Of a stretch of 64,000 nt of DNA, positions 12,471 to 24,370 are shown piece after piece. Within the stretch, counting starts at the first letter, position 1; each line of letters begins with the position of its first letter. Source of the DNA: Apostichopus japonicus (taxonomy: Eukaryota; Echinodermata; Holothuroidea; Aspidochirotida; Stichopodidae); NCBI RefSeq assembly GCF_037975245.1, contig NC_092572.1, positions 32,523,989 to 32,587,988 on the forward strand. The letters are read 5' to 3'. A model generated the notes under the pieces. It was given only the letters and a program-made list of their open reading frames with translations. It ran no database searches and had not been told where the DNA came from. The translations under genes and the position numbers were made by a program.

Positions 12471-13510
12471 GTAATACGAAATGATCTTTACTAACACAAA
12501 TGACCTCTTATAAATTTGTAACTTTGTAAAAATGCCCTTTTTTTATTTTGATGTACTATATTGTTGAATACATTAATGTAATTACAATTAGAATATTCTC
12601 TTTTGTCAAAACAGTACATTCAACATTGCTGTATTTTGTGGTACGGCATGCACAGAAAACAGTTTTGCCGGAAATTTTATATATAACTTGGTGGTCTTTA
12701 GCCCCACTGCCCATTGGAGTGTGTCCCCCCACCCCACCCCCACACTCCTCAGGATTTAAAACTCTTCCGCCGTCCCTGGTAGAACGAGATATGGACAGAC
12801 GAAAACCATTCCCAACTAGACAGAGATTGTTAAGTTTTATTAAAGAAGAACAAAAAAGAATTGAATCCAGTTATATCATTCAAATAAATTCGAAAAGCAC
12901 CATATTTATCAGATTAGTCAATATTTATCAGATTAGTCAATATTTATCAGATTATTCAATACTCTCACAACCAAGTTTGCTGTTTGATCTGATTAGTTTC
13001 AATTTTCACTCTTTCTTCTGAATGAGATGGTCGAGCGCCCTCGAAAGCAAAAGTTATTTGTCCGCGCTCTGGTGGTCACTTACACCGAAGATGTCATACG
13101 CCCTCAATTAAGCACACGATTATATTGGTTATGGTAAAGTGATGGTTATTGTTAGAATAAATATAGCATTGCAAATATCAAGTTGATAAAACATTGTTAG
13201 ATTAGATAGACATGTTGATTATTTTTGTCTCGCAAGGAATGATGAACTAAAGTTCTACACGCCATGTAGTGAACTCACAGAATAAAGTCGTTCGATATTT
13301 GATCGAGTCATTTTGATTTCAATGGGGCTCTCCAGCGTCTTATCCGAGGGTGCTGTCATATAGGTCATAACAGAGTTCAGACTGTAGGTCCTAACGTGCT
13401 TTATCTGTACAGTTTACAAAACTATGCTCTAAAATAACACGATGTCGTAAATGCACAACACTCACAAGCATACGAACACGCAGGGGGAATTAGTATGCAG
13501 AGGCGTAATA
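12471..13510. repeat. Dispersed repeat family R3, longer copy 1
   Basis: Collinear with 20500-21345. Shared landmarks, in order: the CYTCAGGATTKAAA / CTTCCGCCG segment, the GATCTGATTAGTTT segment, CCGCGCTCTGGTGGTCACTTA against CCGCGAGACAGCGGCCACTTA, and GCACAACACTCACAAGC followed by TACGAACACGCAGG. The copies are strongly diverged, with indels. No transposase, TIR or target duplication was recognised. The 157-codon frame at 12548-13021 is not coding in my reading: it is not conserved as a frame in the other copy. Confidence 0.6.
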
Positions 13511-13951
13511 ACAAATGAATGATTTTGAACTTTTTTTTGCTCCTGTAAAAACCTTGCAAATATAACATCATTTTACAACTAAGCACCCGTAATGATGTAG
13601 TTTTAAATGCGAGGGGAGTACCTCCTCCCCGTAAGGCCCCTCTTTAAAGCCGACACATTCACCAAAATAATTCAAGTGAAAACGTGTCACCGAAAAATAA
13701 AAATAATTGGAAAGGAAAGGAAAACCAGGGCCATAAGACGTGTTTACTGTTGCTCTGTATGCGTGAGTTGACTATCAGAACTCTTGAATAAAATAATGAT
13801 AACTGTTATTGATGTTCAGGAATTGTGTATTTTCTTATATCTTTAAAAAAATCTTTACACAATGGCTTTGCCTTTTTACCATTTAATCCCGTTTTTCCTT
13901 TTACATCTGTCATTAACATTTAACATAAATCAAGGTGGTTTCATTATCACA

Positions 13952-14157
13952 CAGGGACGGATCCAGGATTTTCGAAAAGCGGAGGGGAGAGGAAGGGGGC
14001 GGTGAGGTTTTTCCGAGGTACAGGAATTGTCATGATTAATACCTAAGCGGAGCGCCACCATCAGTTGGCGCGTAGCAGAACAAACACGTTCTTGACAAAA
14101 TTGCCTCCCGAGGATTGCCGGAAATAGCTCTTCCCGGGCCTTGTTAGTTGCATTAAA
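13952..14157. mobile_element. Truncated fragment related to copies A and B
   Basis: It starts CAGGGACGGATCCAGG, close to the A/B left TIR, and contains the AAGCGGAGCGCCACCATCAG / TTGGCGCG hairpin module and the AATAGCTCTTCCCGGGCCTTG segment. It ends in a short A run. No right TIR follows. A solo 5' part of the family. Confidence 0.65.
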
Positions 14158-15487
14158 AAAAAAAAAAAATGAGCTCTTACGTGTTGGTAATTTAAACTTC
14201 CCAAAATACGTAAATACGAAAACAAAGTCGGTAAAGTCACTTTGTAGGGGAAGAAAATGACTTTACTCTATATTCGATGTTCTACACAGGTAATTGAAGG
14301 TAATTATATTTAGTAAATCACGTGACATAAATATAATTCCATGACAGTTGGTCTTAGAAAGGTTCAAATTCGTGTTGATTGCAACTAGTGGATGTACTTG
14401 TAGGTATACAATAATTGCTACGTCAATAACCAGATATAAAAATACGCAGAGCATTCTGATTAGTAGCCGTAGCCTTTATAAACTCTGTAATTTCGGTGTA
14501 AATTGTTAGGTTTGTGTTATTATTATTATTTGATTTACATGTCAAACAGGGACTTAGTGTGGGCACCTATAATGAGCTGAAAAGATGAGTCGTGTGGGGG
14601 ACTGGGGGCCACTGCCCCCTCGTTAGTAGGCTAAAAAGGCCTTGATATATGGTTGATGTAGTTAGTAGAATGACGATACCAGAAAGCCATGCGCCGAAGA
14701 TGCGAGCTATCTAAGGGGTCCGAGGTAATTCCCATGAAAACTTAGCACTTTTGGACGTCAAATGGTGCAATGTGATGCACATATAATCCACATAGATAGG
14801 ATCAAGTGAGTCATTGGAAATTTCTCTCGTACACAAGGAATAACGATTATTTTCCAAATATTTATGAGTTGGGGGGGGGAGGGGGACGAAGACATTACGT
14901 CCCCAACCAAATAATTGGGATGGGGGAAACATCTTTGCAAGAAATGTTCAAGAATTGACAAAGCGATAAGTATTACAACAAATTGGCAGTGGTTTGCAAA
15001 TAAAATAACTCTTATGCTGTGTAACCAGCATTGGGAATGCGTTATCTTCTAAAGTTGCTAAATTGGACAACAAAATTCCACAACTTGCAAAGTACCGAAG
15101 AACCAGTATTTACGCTTATTTGAAATAATAGAATCAAATTCACCAGTTTAGGGAATAGTTGTAGAATAGCCTTTGGCGATTTATTTCTGACATTATTCCT
15201 CATTCACGAGTATGGCACTTTAGACCCACCATATACGGCCATAGACACACGGTTAGATAGATTGAGAGTATTATAATAGTAGTGAACATTACATGGTTTA
15301 GTCAGATAACTATGGACACAAAATGTTACTTAAATTGTTATTAAAATCTTCCTCTTTATAATCCATTGAAAGAGCAAAGAGAACACAGATTTGTTTTTCT
15401 ATTTTAGGACACGAATTTTCAACAAATTTGAAAAATTTGCCCACTCTTCAAACTTCGCGGCTCGAGGGCAGGGAAAGGTTTTGGTGT
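14158..15487. other. No gene seen
   Basis: AT-rich, short frames only, with a G-rich patch at 14870-14885. Nothing recognisable. Confidence 0.4.
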
Positions 15488-17218
15488 GATTACAGGCGCG
15501 TATCCAGGATTTTCTAACCCGGGGAGCGTGAATTACTATCTAAGTGGAGCGCCACCATCGGTTGGCGCGCAGCGTACAAGAAAATTTCTGGTTTTGATAC
15601 CCCCCAGATCACCGGAAATAGCACTTCTCGGGCTTGAAAATGATCAACCAGATGTACACTTTTGTCTGAGAACCAAGTATTTCCCAAAAGTTTTTTCCAT
15701 CCATAACCTTTTTGAAGATTGTCACCAGTCACACATCATGTTCGACCTGATTGCATGTCCTATGGATCATTGCTTTTGTAGGTGATTCTACGTCACGGCC
15801 CACAATATCCGAAAGCCCCACTTTTGAAGGTTTTAAGCCCATTATTTGTTGAGAATTTGAAAATTCACATTTCTCGTGAATAAAATCACTTCAAAACATA
15901 CCCATAATGTTGCACAAAATTCAATCTATGGACAAGCAATATAGAAAAACCTCCTTGAACCCCTAACAGACAGGTCAAAGTTGCACGAGTAGAGGAACGT
16001 ATGATGAAGAATGTTGGTGAGGAAATTTTCTAAAATTCCGACACAGTTAATTTCTTGGTGTAGAAATATTGCAACCTGTTATAATGGCTATTATAAAACT
16101 TGGTTGAAGGAAATGAAAAATAGCAGATATTTCCGATATCAGGTATATCGAAACCGAACACTACACACATAGGCGTAGGTCCCGTAGAGGGCGGTGGCTG
16201 CAGCCCCCCTCCCCCCTCCCCCCGCAACCAAATTTTCCCCCATCTTTTTCGGGCACCTACTGAAAGAAAAATAAATAGCAATGAATAGCTTAAAAATGAT
16301 CTCCTTGGTAATTAAAATAAAGTTGTAAGCTTGGCCGACATTACTACTGTAAAAGAGAGTTTTGACATAAATGGATCTGTATGGTTTTTCTCCATCTACA
16401 TAAGACATTTGGTTGTTAACATAGCATCCAGCGGTATACTGTGGAACTTTCACGGACCGTAAGGTAGACGATGCTATGCACTGTAATGACCGATGCTTGC
16501 TTATATGATATTGGCATTGATATGTTGAACGCGCGCAAAGCGCGCGAAAAATTTGGGCTTTTTTTTCGGGCAAGTCATTACAGCCCCAAATCCAATTGGG
16601 CTCCTACGCCTTTAACTACACACATAGACAGTTTTTGAGGGTGTTCATCATGGAACATGCATTTCAATGCTCACTGATATGATGTTATATCTGCTCTTTG
16701 CTTTACAAATTCGAACAGGCGTGTAGCGAGTAATTGCCAAGGGAGGGGCGAAGCCTGTAGGCAAACTAGCTAAGCGAAGCGCCACCATGAGTTGGCGCGA
16801 AGCGTACAAGAAAGATTTTGGCCGACAATGCCTCCCAGATCGCTGGAAATGACACTTCCCAGGCCTTGTAAGTTGCATCTAAGCATTGTCTATTTTGAAA
16901 TTACTAGCGATGTCATAAAGAAAATTTGCTCGGGGGGGGGGGGCGGTCGCCCCCTCCGTAATCCTTGATCTGTCACTGGCTACCCTGTGTATATTATAGG
17001 GATCAGCGCCTTAACTATGACTGTTCCTCTTTCTCTTCCCGAGGTCTTGGCTATCTTCTACTCCCTCCTTTTTTTCCTTTTCTCTCTTTTTTCTTTTTCT
17101 TTTCCCTTCCTTCCTCTCCTCCTTTTCTTTTTTCCCACTCCTTTTCCCTTTTTTCTTCTCTTTTTTTCTCTCGCGCGCCCCCAACGCCCCCCCCCCCCCT
17201 GGATACGCACCTGGATTA
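15488..17218. mobile_element. Composite TIR DNA transposon, copy B (5-bp duplication GATTA)
   Basis: The left end CAGGCGCGTATCCAGG at 15493 pairs with the right end ending at 17213, whose reverse complement starts CAGGTGCGTATCCAGG (15 of 16 match). GATTA flanks both sides (15488-15492, 17214-17218). The body is collinear with copy A: the first GCGCCA/TGGCGC module near 15547, a nested MITE at 16168-16614, the second module near 16780, a poly-G tract at about 16933 and a polypyrimidine tract at 17045-17170. No transposase is encoded. The perfect target duplication and higher TIR identity suggest this copy is the younger of the two. Confidence 0.85.
16168..16614. mobile_element. Nested hAT-type MITE inside copy B
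   Basis: Starts CATAGGCGTAGGTCCCG and ends with GGGCTCCTACGCCTTTA. A perfect 8-bp duplication ACTACACA flanks it (16160-16167, 16615-16622). The interior carries GGTGCCCGAAAAAG and CGCGCGAAAAAT-type segments (one strand or the other), also found at 23823-24160 and 28337-28660. Confidence 0.75.
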
Positions 17219-18021
17219 CCTGATTATATATCTTCCTTGTCGTGACCAACTCAATTATACATTGGGGATAGCATTCAATAATATATACACAATTACAAGG
17301 CTCTAATTTAATACTGTCGTTGTCATCTCATGAGGAATATAAGCTAATATCTAGAGAAATGTCTTGGTAATGAGTTATTAGTGTGAATCAACTTAAATGT
17401 TACCAATATTTGCCAACACGAGACGTTCATGTTATTGACCTTTTCGCACAAGTCGAATTCTCCAAATCGTGGAGTCTTACCCCGTGAAATTAATTTCCAC
17501 AACGATTGTCCGACAGGTAGTAAATAAATAAAAGAACATCACTCACCAGCGGTCTATTCTCATACCAAGGCTGTTCTCCCGGACAATTCCCAGTTACTTT
17601 AGCTTTCAAATTCCCGGCTGATAGGTCTACGTGTAGGCCTAGTAGTACTGTTACATACTGGTAAAGGAAGGAATCTATCAACCGTGTTTGCTCCTACTGA
17701 CCATTCCTTTCTACGATCCTGTCAGCTACCATGTGGTTTTATGAAGGGGAGCAAGGCAAACAGGGGAAGGGGGGGGGGGGTACCTAACACTGGAAAACTC
17801 CTGCGACTGAATAAACAGGGTTATGATGTTCTAGTGTAAAAGAATCTTTAAATTTTCTTATGCAAATTAAATACAAGTTATCTGTGGCATGCGTTGCTGG
17901 TTATTATGATTACGTAACTATGTGTTTCTTTGTTACGCTAGACAATCTGTTTTGCTTCATATAAAAGCAAGAAGCCATTATGTTCGTAGAGTTATTATTC
18001 TTTCTTTATATATCTCAAATC
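17219..18021. other. No gene seen
   Basis: AT-rich, with a poly-G run near 17769-17780. No exon or transposon end identified. Confidence 0.4.
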
Positions 18022-18467
<446 letters not shown>

Positions 18468-19274
18468 ATAGCGGATTTCGTTGTGATGCAGACATTAGAT
18501 GGTCTCAACATAAATTCTCATTACATATCGCAGCGATGATCATGCCCAACGTATCGTCACTAAAGTTAAAAGATTAATCGCATGTGTTTAACTTAAATAA
18601 ATACCTCGAGTAAATTACAGAACATTTATTTTTAAACCTTTGCATAGAAATGATCGGTTAATTTAATATGAAAACGCAATAGTGCATGTTAGATGATGTG
18701 ATTGTAAGAAACTGCCCTGTCTGTCTAGTTGTCTGACGAGTATTCAAACAATAATTGATCTATTGAGCACGCCCTCTATTCATCAATAATTATCGTTGCT
18801 GGTCAGAATTAGAGCGTCCTGCCACATCCATGTGTATAGTTTAGAGACAACAATTGCAGGATATTTAAATATATGCAAATAAAACATGACTCTTTAATAC
18901 AGATAATAAACTACATTTTTATAGGATTTCAGTATTGGACGGAATAGAAAAACAACTCAATAAGATGTTTTGAATGTACAGAGTTTATAACATTAATATA
19001 TTTATCAAGACGAACGGGTTACCGACGGATACATTTATTTGTACTTGAATCAGCTTTTCTAGTTGATTTTGATAATTGTTGGTTGATACTAAACGTCTAT
19101 TGCAATGTATAAGACATAAGCTTGAATAGACAAATTACCATTTAGACAGTAAGTTACAGATGCCGAAAATGAAAACAAAATCCCATTATTGTTTAACAAA
19201 AGGTTAGTGTGACACGGCTCCGCGCGACGAAATTTTAAGACTTGAGCATTAAGAATTACGCACCTTCACTTAGT
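18468..19274. other. No gene seen
   Basis: AT-rich sequence without recognisable features. Confidence 0.4.
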
Positions 19275-19745
19275 GACGTCACTCTAGGGTTATATTTTCA
19301 TAAGAACATGACAATGATATATTACTTTGACTTTGCAGCAAACTATGAAGGTTTGTGAAAATGTCGAGGGAACGCTAGCCTAAATATCATAATAATATTA
19401 ACGGTGACAAGAATCATTAGCGGTTGATTGATCGATTAAAAACATGTAACCCCGGGAACATTGATCGCTGATTTGTTAAAAAAGTAAATAAAACAAATCA
19501 GCTAAATTTAAGGTCAAATCAAGAAATTGAAAACATAAGAATTAACAGAACATTTGCTATCAGTGTGTTGGGTTATACTTTACAATGATATATTATTTTA
19601 TTTGCAGCAATTCTTGGGAGGTTTGTGAAAATGTCAACTGAACGCAAAGCCTGAATAAATGTCACAACACTATCAATGTTGCCAAGAAGGATGGTCGGTT
19701 TATTGATCAATCATCAACAAACTCATATTGTCTTACTCCCCTAAA
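19275..19745. repeat. Two-copy tandem duplication, period about 270 bp
   Basis: ACAATGATATATTA, a TTTGCAGCAA segment, GGTTTGTGAAAATGTC and a CGGTTKATTGATC segment recur in order, with GTTTGTGAAA at 19351 and 19621. The two units are clearly diverged. No coding sequence. Confidence 0.6.
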
Positions 19746-20059
19746 TAAAATAAAAATATTCCAGTGACTAACATTTGACAACCATGAATTGCTAGATTTT
19801 TAGAGTCAACTGCAAAGTATGTTCCAAGATTAAATATAGCCAATAAATGGAGCCAATAAAGGGAGGGTAAAGCTCAGTGACATACACCCCCTCCCCACCT
19901 CCAAGAGTCAGTATGGGGGTTTGTATTCAGCCGTGGAAGAATGAGACACACTGTCCGGGTGCACTCCCATCTCCCCCCCCCCCCCCCCTCATGTCATTTC
20001 ATTGTCTAAACCTCACAGAAAGTATTTATTAGCAAAACCTTGCGTTAGTCTAAATTTTA

Positions 20060-21345
20060 AAAAACAATTCTAGGGTGACGGCTTCAATAACCCGGAAATA
20101 AAATATGTTCGTAATTTCCAAGTTAGTATTCCGTTGATTTATTTTACCAAGCCATGATTTCTATGAACGGAGGAACGCCGGTATAGTAAAGACATCAGTG
20201 ATGCCCTCCAATTTATTAATAGGTTTAGATGTTTTCAAATTAGATTTTAAATCATTTGAAATCGCTGAGAATAATATTAAATAGACAATAGGTGCATGAG
20301 CCTCCAGAGACAACACGGTTAGGACCCGGATTCAATTACATTACCCGGCACCATCTGTGCACAGTTCATTATTCGATATTTTCCCAGCCCCTCCGTATTT
20401 TCCCCGACCAGCAGAGTGAGTGCGTTACCCGAGACTGTGGAGGGGGGGGGGTCTTAACTATAATTTGCTATCTGTTAGTAAACACTCAATATTGCCCCTC
20501 TATACGTAAAAGAAATGCTCATTTTTAATGACATGTACCCTTCTCAAATTTCATAAGTTGATTAAAAAGCCCTTTTAGTTTTATTAACCATTATTAATAA
20601 CGACGATAATTTTTAATTACCATGGGCCATTTTGTTGAAAAGTTTCATACAAGTGAAATTAACAAGTTCTCTTTTGTTAGACAAATTTCAAAACTGGAAT
20701 TTGTGCTATACGGAATGGACGGAGAATATTTTGTCTCGGAAGTTTGGAGGTAACTTCGTGGTTTTTCACTCAATAAATGTCGCAAATCCCACTTTCCCTC
20801 GATATATGCGCCCCCCTCTCCTCCACAGGATTGAATCCCCTTCCGCCGCCCCTGGGAGAACGAGACAATGGACAGAACAAAGGTCACGTGGTTCCACAAT
20901 ATATATTCCACATAGTAAGATTATCGTTCATCATTCATCCTAGTGTTCTCAATTGCTTCAATGAGATTGGGAGAGACTGCCAGAAGCCAATCTAAATCAC
21001 TCTTGTAGATTTCAGGACTTATGACACGCTGGTCGCCCCGTGTACGTGTAATAGCATACATTGTATTACTGCATAATATGTATGAGATGATGCAATAGAC
21101 TAATACCTTTTTTTTTGTTCTTGATCTGACTAGTTTTAAGTTTTACTCTCCTTTTTTTCGAGAAAATAAGTAAAAGTTGTTATTCCGCGAGACAGCGGCC
21201 ACTTAGACCGAAGAAGTCGTACGTCCTCAATTTAGGTCGACAGACGCAAGTTATGGTATATAACTATCACGATGGCGTAAAAGCACAACACTAACAAGCT
21301 TACGAACACACAGGGTGAATTTTATGCCGACGCATAGGCGTAGCA
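20060..21345. repeat. Dispersed repeat family R3, copy 2, with an older flanking repeat
   Basis: 20060-20300 matches 8950-9210, and 20500-21345 matches 12471-13510. It includes a GGTCACGTGGTTC segment shared with 10930-11130 and a poly-G run at about 20441-20450. The adjacency of both modules here suggests the full family is longer than either partial copy. No transposase or ends identified. Confidence 0.55.
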
Positions 21346-23175
21346 ATAGGAGGATCAGGCAGTCCATTGAACAGGGACAGCAATATCCAGGCACCTCCAA
21401 TATCCAGGAACCTCCAATATCCAGGGTCACCAAGTGTTCGTTCCAACATTTTGAGCCAATGGATAACAACAGTCAATCATGTTTATGCAAGAAATATTGA
21501 TATTTGCAACCGTGTCTATGCCTCAGTTTGTTTTATCTCAAAGAGTTGACAACAAATGAATTGTACACTGCCCTCACTCAGGTACGGAACATCCGACCTG
21601 TTTTATTACAGTTATGTACTTCATTGAACCGTATTGAACTGGTAGTTCTTGAATTTAAAGCAAGCTTTGTCGGAAATGCAAAGCAATTAACAAACTAAAA
21701 TGTCTATACACAGCTTTTCGTTTACTTTCATGCTCCGTGAAGAAATATTATTGCAGACTGTAAAACAATACAGACCTTCAGTTCATGTTTACACTATGAT
21801 TGTTAGATATATCACATCCTGTAACTTAGAATATATGTGATATCACACGTCATTTCCCCCTAATAACCGGGTATTGAAACTTGACACTTTTTTAAGGTTG
21901 TAAATGTTTGGTAGGTTCACCCAAAATTGAGAGAAAAAGTGGATACATTCCTAATGACTGGAAACGAAGTAAGATTATCCCATTGATGAAAGTAATAATA
22001 TGACGTCAAACTGATACCATTGATAGCTATACAATCCTCTTACACCAGCAGTCACGTTCTCAACCCTAAAGCTGCACCTTAGCACGAGCTCGCAATAGCT
22101 GTCATTATATTGAGTAACGTAATAGAAATAGAACCGAAGGTACCAGCGAGAAGACTTTAAACGAACGCCGTAAAAATACGGCCGACATATCTTTGCATCA
22201 CGAGCATAATTTTAACAATAATAATGTCATGATTAAAAAGGAAAATTAAATAAATTAAACTTAACAGGAATTAATCATCATAACTGCTGTCATCATCAAA
22301 ATGGAAATAACGTTCGACAATTACCACTGTCAACTAAATCCAGTGGTTACAAGCCTATGTAAGTCTATATTGGGATACGCTTAGAGATATGTATGTTCTG
22401 TTTTTATAGATAACGCTGATGGAACACTTTTGATATAGGATCTCTCTGATATTGATTTGCAAATAAGTTTGATACTTCAACAACGTCATATTATCGATGG
22501 TTCAATCATATAACATCAATAATATATCAAATTCTGTAGAAGCAGTATATGAGCAAAGAAGGGGAATTGTCCTTAAATTAGCGCATGCGTTAATGGTTGC
22601 TGTTTAATCCCTGTAAAAGGATTAAAAATATCATCAATTATTTTATAACGGTACTATTAAATATAAACCTAGGGATTTATATTTTGACCATGACAGCAAT
22701 TTATATTCAATAGTGGTATAATCAATTCTGATAATTAAAGGAATTATGAAAATTGGTCAAGAAATTTTGAAGAGAAAAAGGAAAAAATAAAGGTAGGTAT
22801 AAACTACAGTGGTGCTTTAAACATATCAATGGAAATCAAATCTACAATAATTGTACTAGCCTGGACATTATATCTTCATGCAGAAAGTTTGCTAATACCA
22901 TTAGTGAAGAGATTATTTAGATCAAACTATTGACGGTAGTTACTTAACACCCTTGAATTACGTAAAACCATGAACGACGATTAATTTAATTAGCGTGACA
23001 TAGTTCGTTTGAAACAACGTTTAAATCGTTTGTAATATTAAGTTAGGTTTGGCTCTGATTTACCTGTAGAAAACAAGAAACGATTTTTGTATCGGAAATA
23101 ATGACTTATTTACTTTAATTACGCACAGGTGAGGGTGTATTTGTTCTGGTTCTGGGTATTCAACGCAAATGATAG
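21346..23175. other. No gene seen
   Basis: AT-rich sequence. A small CCTCCAATATCCAGG duplication sits near 21390-21425. No exon or element end recognised. Confidence 0.4.
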
Positions 23176-24370
23176 ACAATGACCATGGACGTCGCTAGAG
23201 GGAGGGGGTGGGGGTGTCTCACACCCTAATCTTGGTAAAACTGACGATAGTTGGAAAATTTGAGTGCCCCAGTCGGAAATTCCGACTGTCACACTCTAAT
23301 TTTTGCAATAAATTGTGTAGATAACAAGATAAAATCTTATCAAAAATCAGAAAAAATATTGGATTGCTCAGTTGCTAAAACTGAGCAATTGAACAATTTT
23401 CTACAAAATGTTTAATTGACAACTTATCTTATCTCGTCCATTGGACATTTTTTGGCAAGATGTTCAATTGTTCACTTCACTCCAACTGAGCATTTGAAAT
23501 TTTTCTGCACAATGTTTAATTGACAACTTATCGTATCTCGCCAACTCAACATTTTTCTGCAAAATGTTTAATTATTCACTTCATTCCAAATGCTCAGTTA
23601 GAATGAAGTGAACAATTTAATTTTTTTTTCATGATGAGTGATAAATAGCCCCACAAGCCCAAAGAAAATAATATTAAGCGCGCCGGGAAAAAGCACTGTA
23701 TATTTTGGTATTTCACTATGTCGTCGAATACAGTTTGTTGAAAAAAAGTTTTCCCCTTTGTTACATTAACATAGCTTTTGTAGTCAGTAGTCTATGTAGC
23801 CTTCAAGCAGATAACTATACTCATACGCGTAGGAGCCCAATTGATCTGGGAGGGCTGTAACGAGTTGCCCGAAAATACAACCAACATTTTTCGCGCGCTC
23901 CGTGAGCGCTCAACATGTTAATGTTTTTTACATCGGTTTTTACATCGCATGCCAATAACATACAATCATTTGCCGTGTTAGTACCCTTCCATATTGGTTA
24001 CAATTATTGGGGAAGTCGTTACAATAATAATGGTAATAATAATAATATCAGTTTAACCATTGAAAAACACATTACAAATTATTTTCCTTTCAGTAGGTGC
24101 CCGAAAAATTCTCATCATATTGCCCGAATTTTAACAACAAAATTTGGTTAGGGGGGGGGGGGAAACAAAAGTTCGGAACAAAAGTGCAGTCACGAAATAT
24201 GGGGTGTCTGACTGACACTGACCGTATCGTTGACGAGTTGTGCTTGGGCGGAGGAGGGGGGGGGGGTACAAGGCAGCAGTTGGAATTTTCTGGCTCCAAA
24301 ACCCATCCAGTTGGAATTTCAGCCACTACACCCCCAATCATCAGCCCTTAGCTACGTCCCTGACAATGAC
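23176..24370. mobile_element. hAT-type non-autonomous element with 8-bp duplication ACAATGAC
   Basis: ACAATGAC flanks the element exactly (23176-23183, 24363-24370). The left end is CATGGACGTCGCT at 23184 (one base off CAGGGACGTCG in the sister copy) and the right end is TTAGCTACGTCCCTG to 24362. An 8-bp duplication with CAG-type termini is the hAT pattern. It contains an inverted-repeat hairpin at 23262-23295, a MITE-like module from CATACGCGTAGGAGCCC (23823) shared with 5979-6374 and 16168-16614, and poly-G runs near 24150 and 24255. No transposase. Sister copy: 28015-28897. Confidence 0.82.

Noticed and set aside
12548-13021. 157-codon frame as a protein-coding gene
   Set aside because: Falls in dispersed repeat R3, and the frame is not preserved in the copy at 20500-21345.
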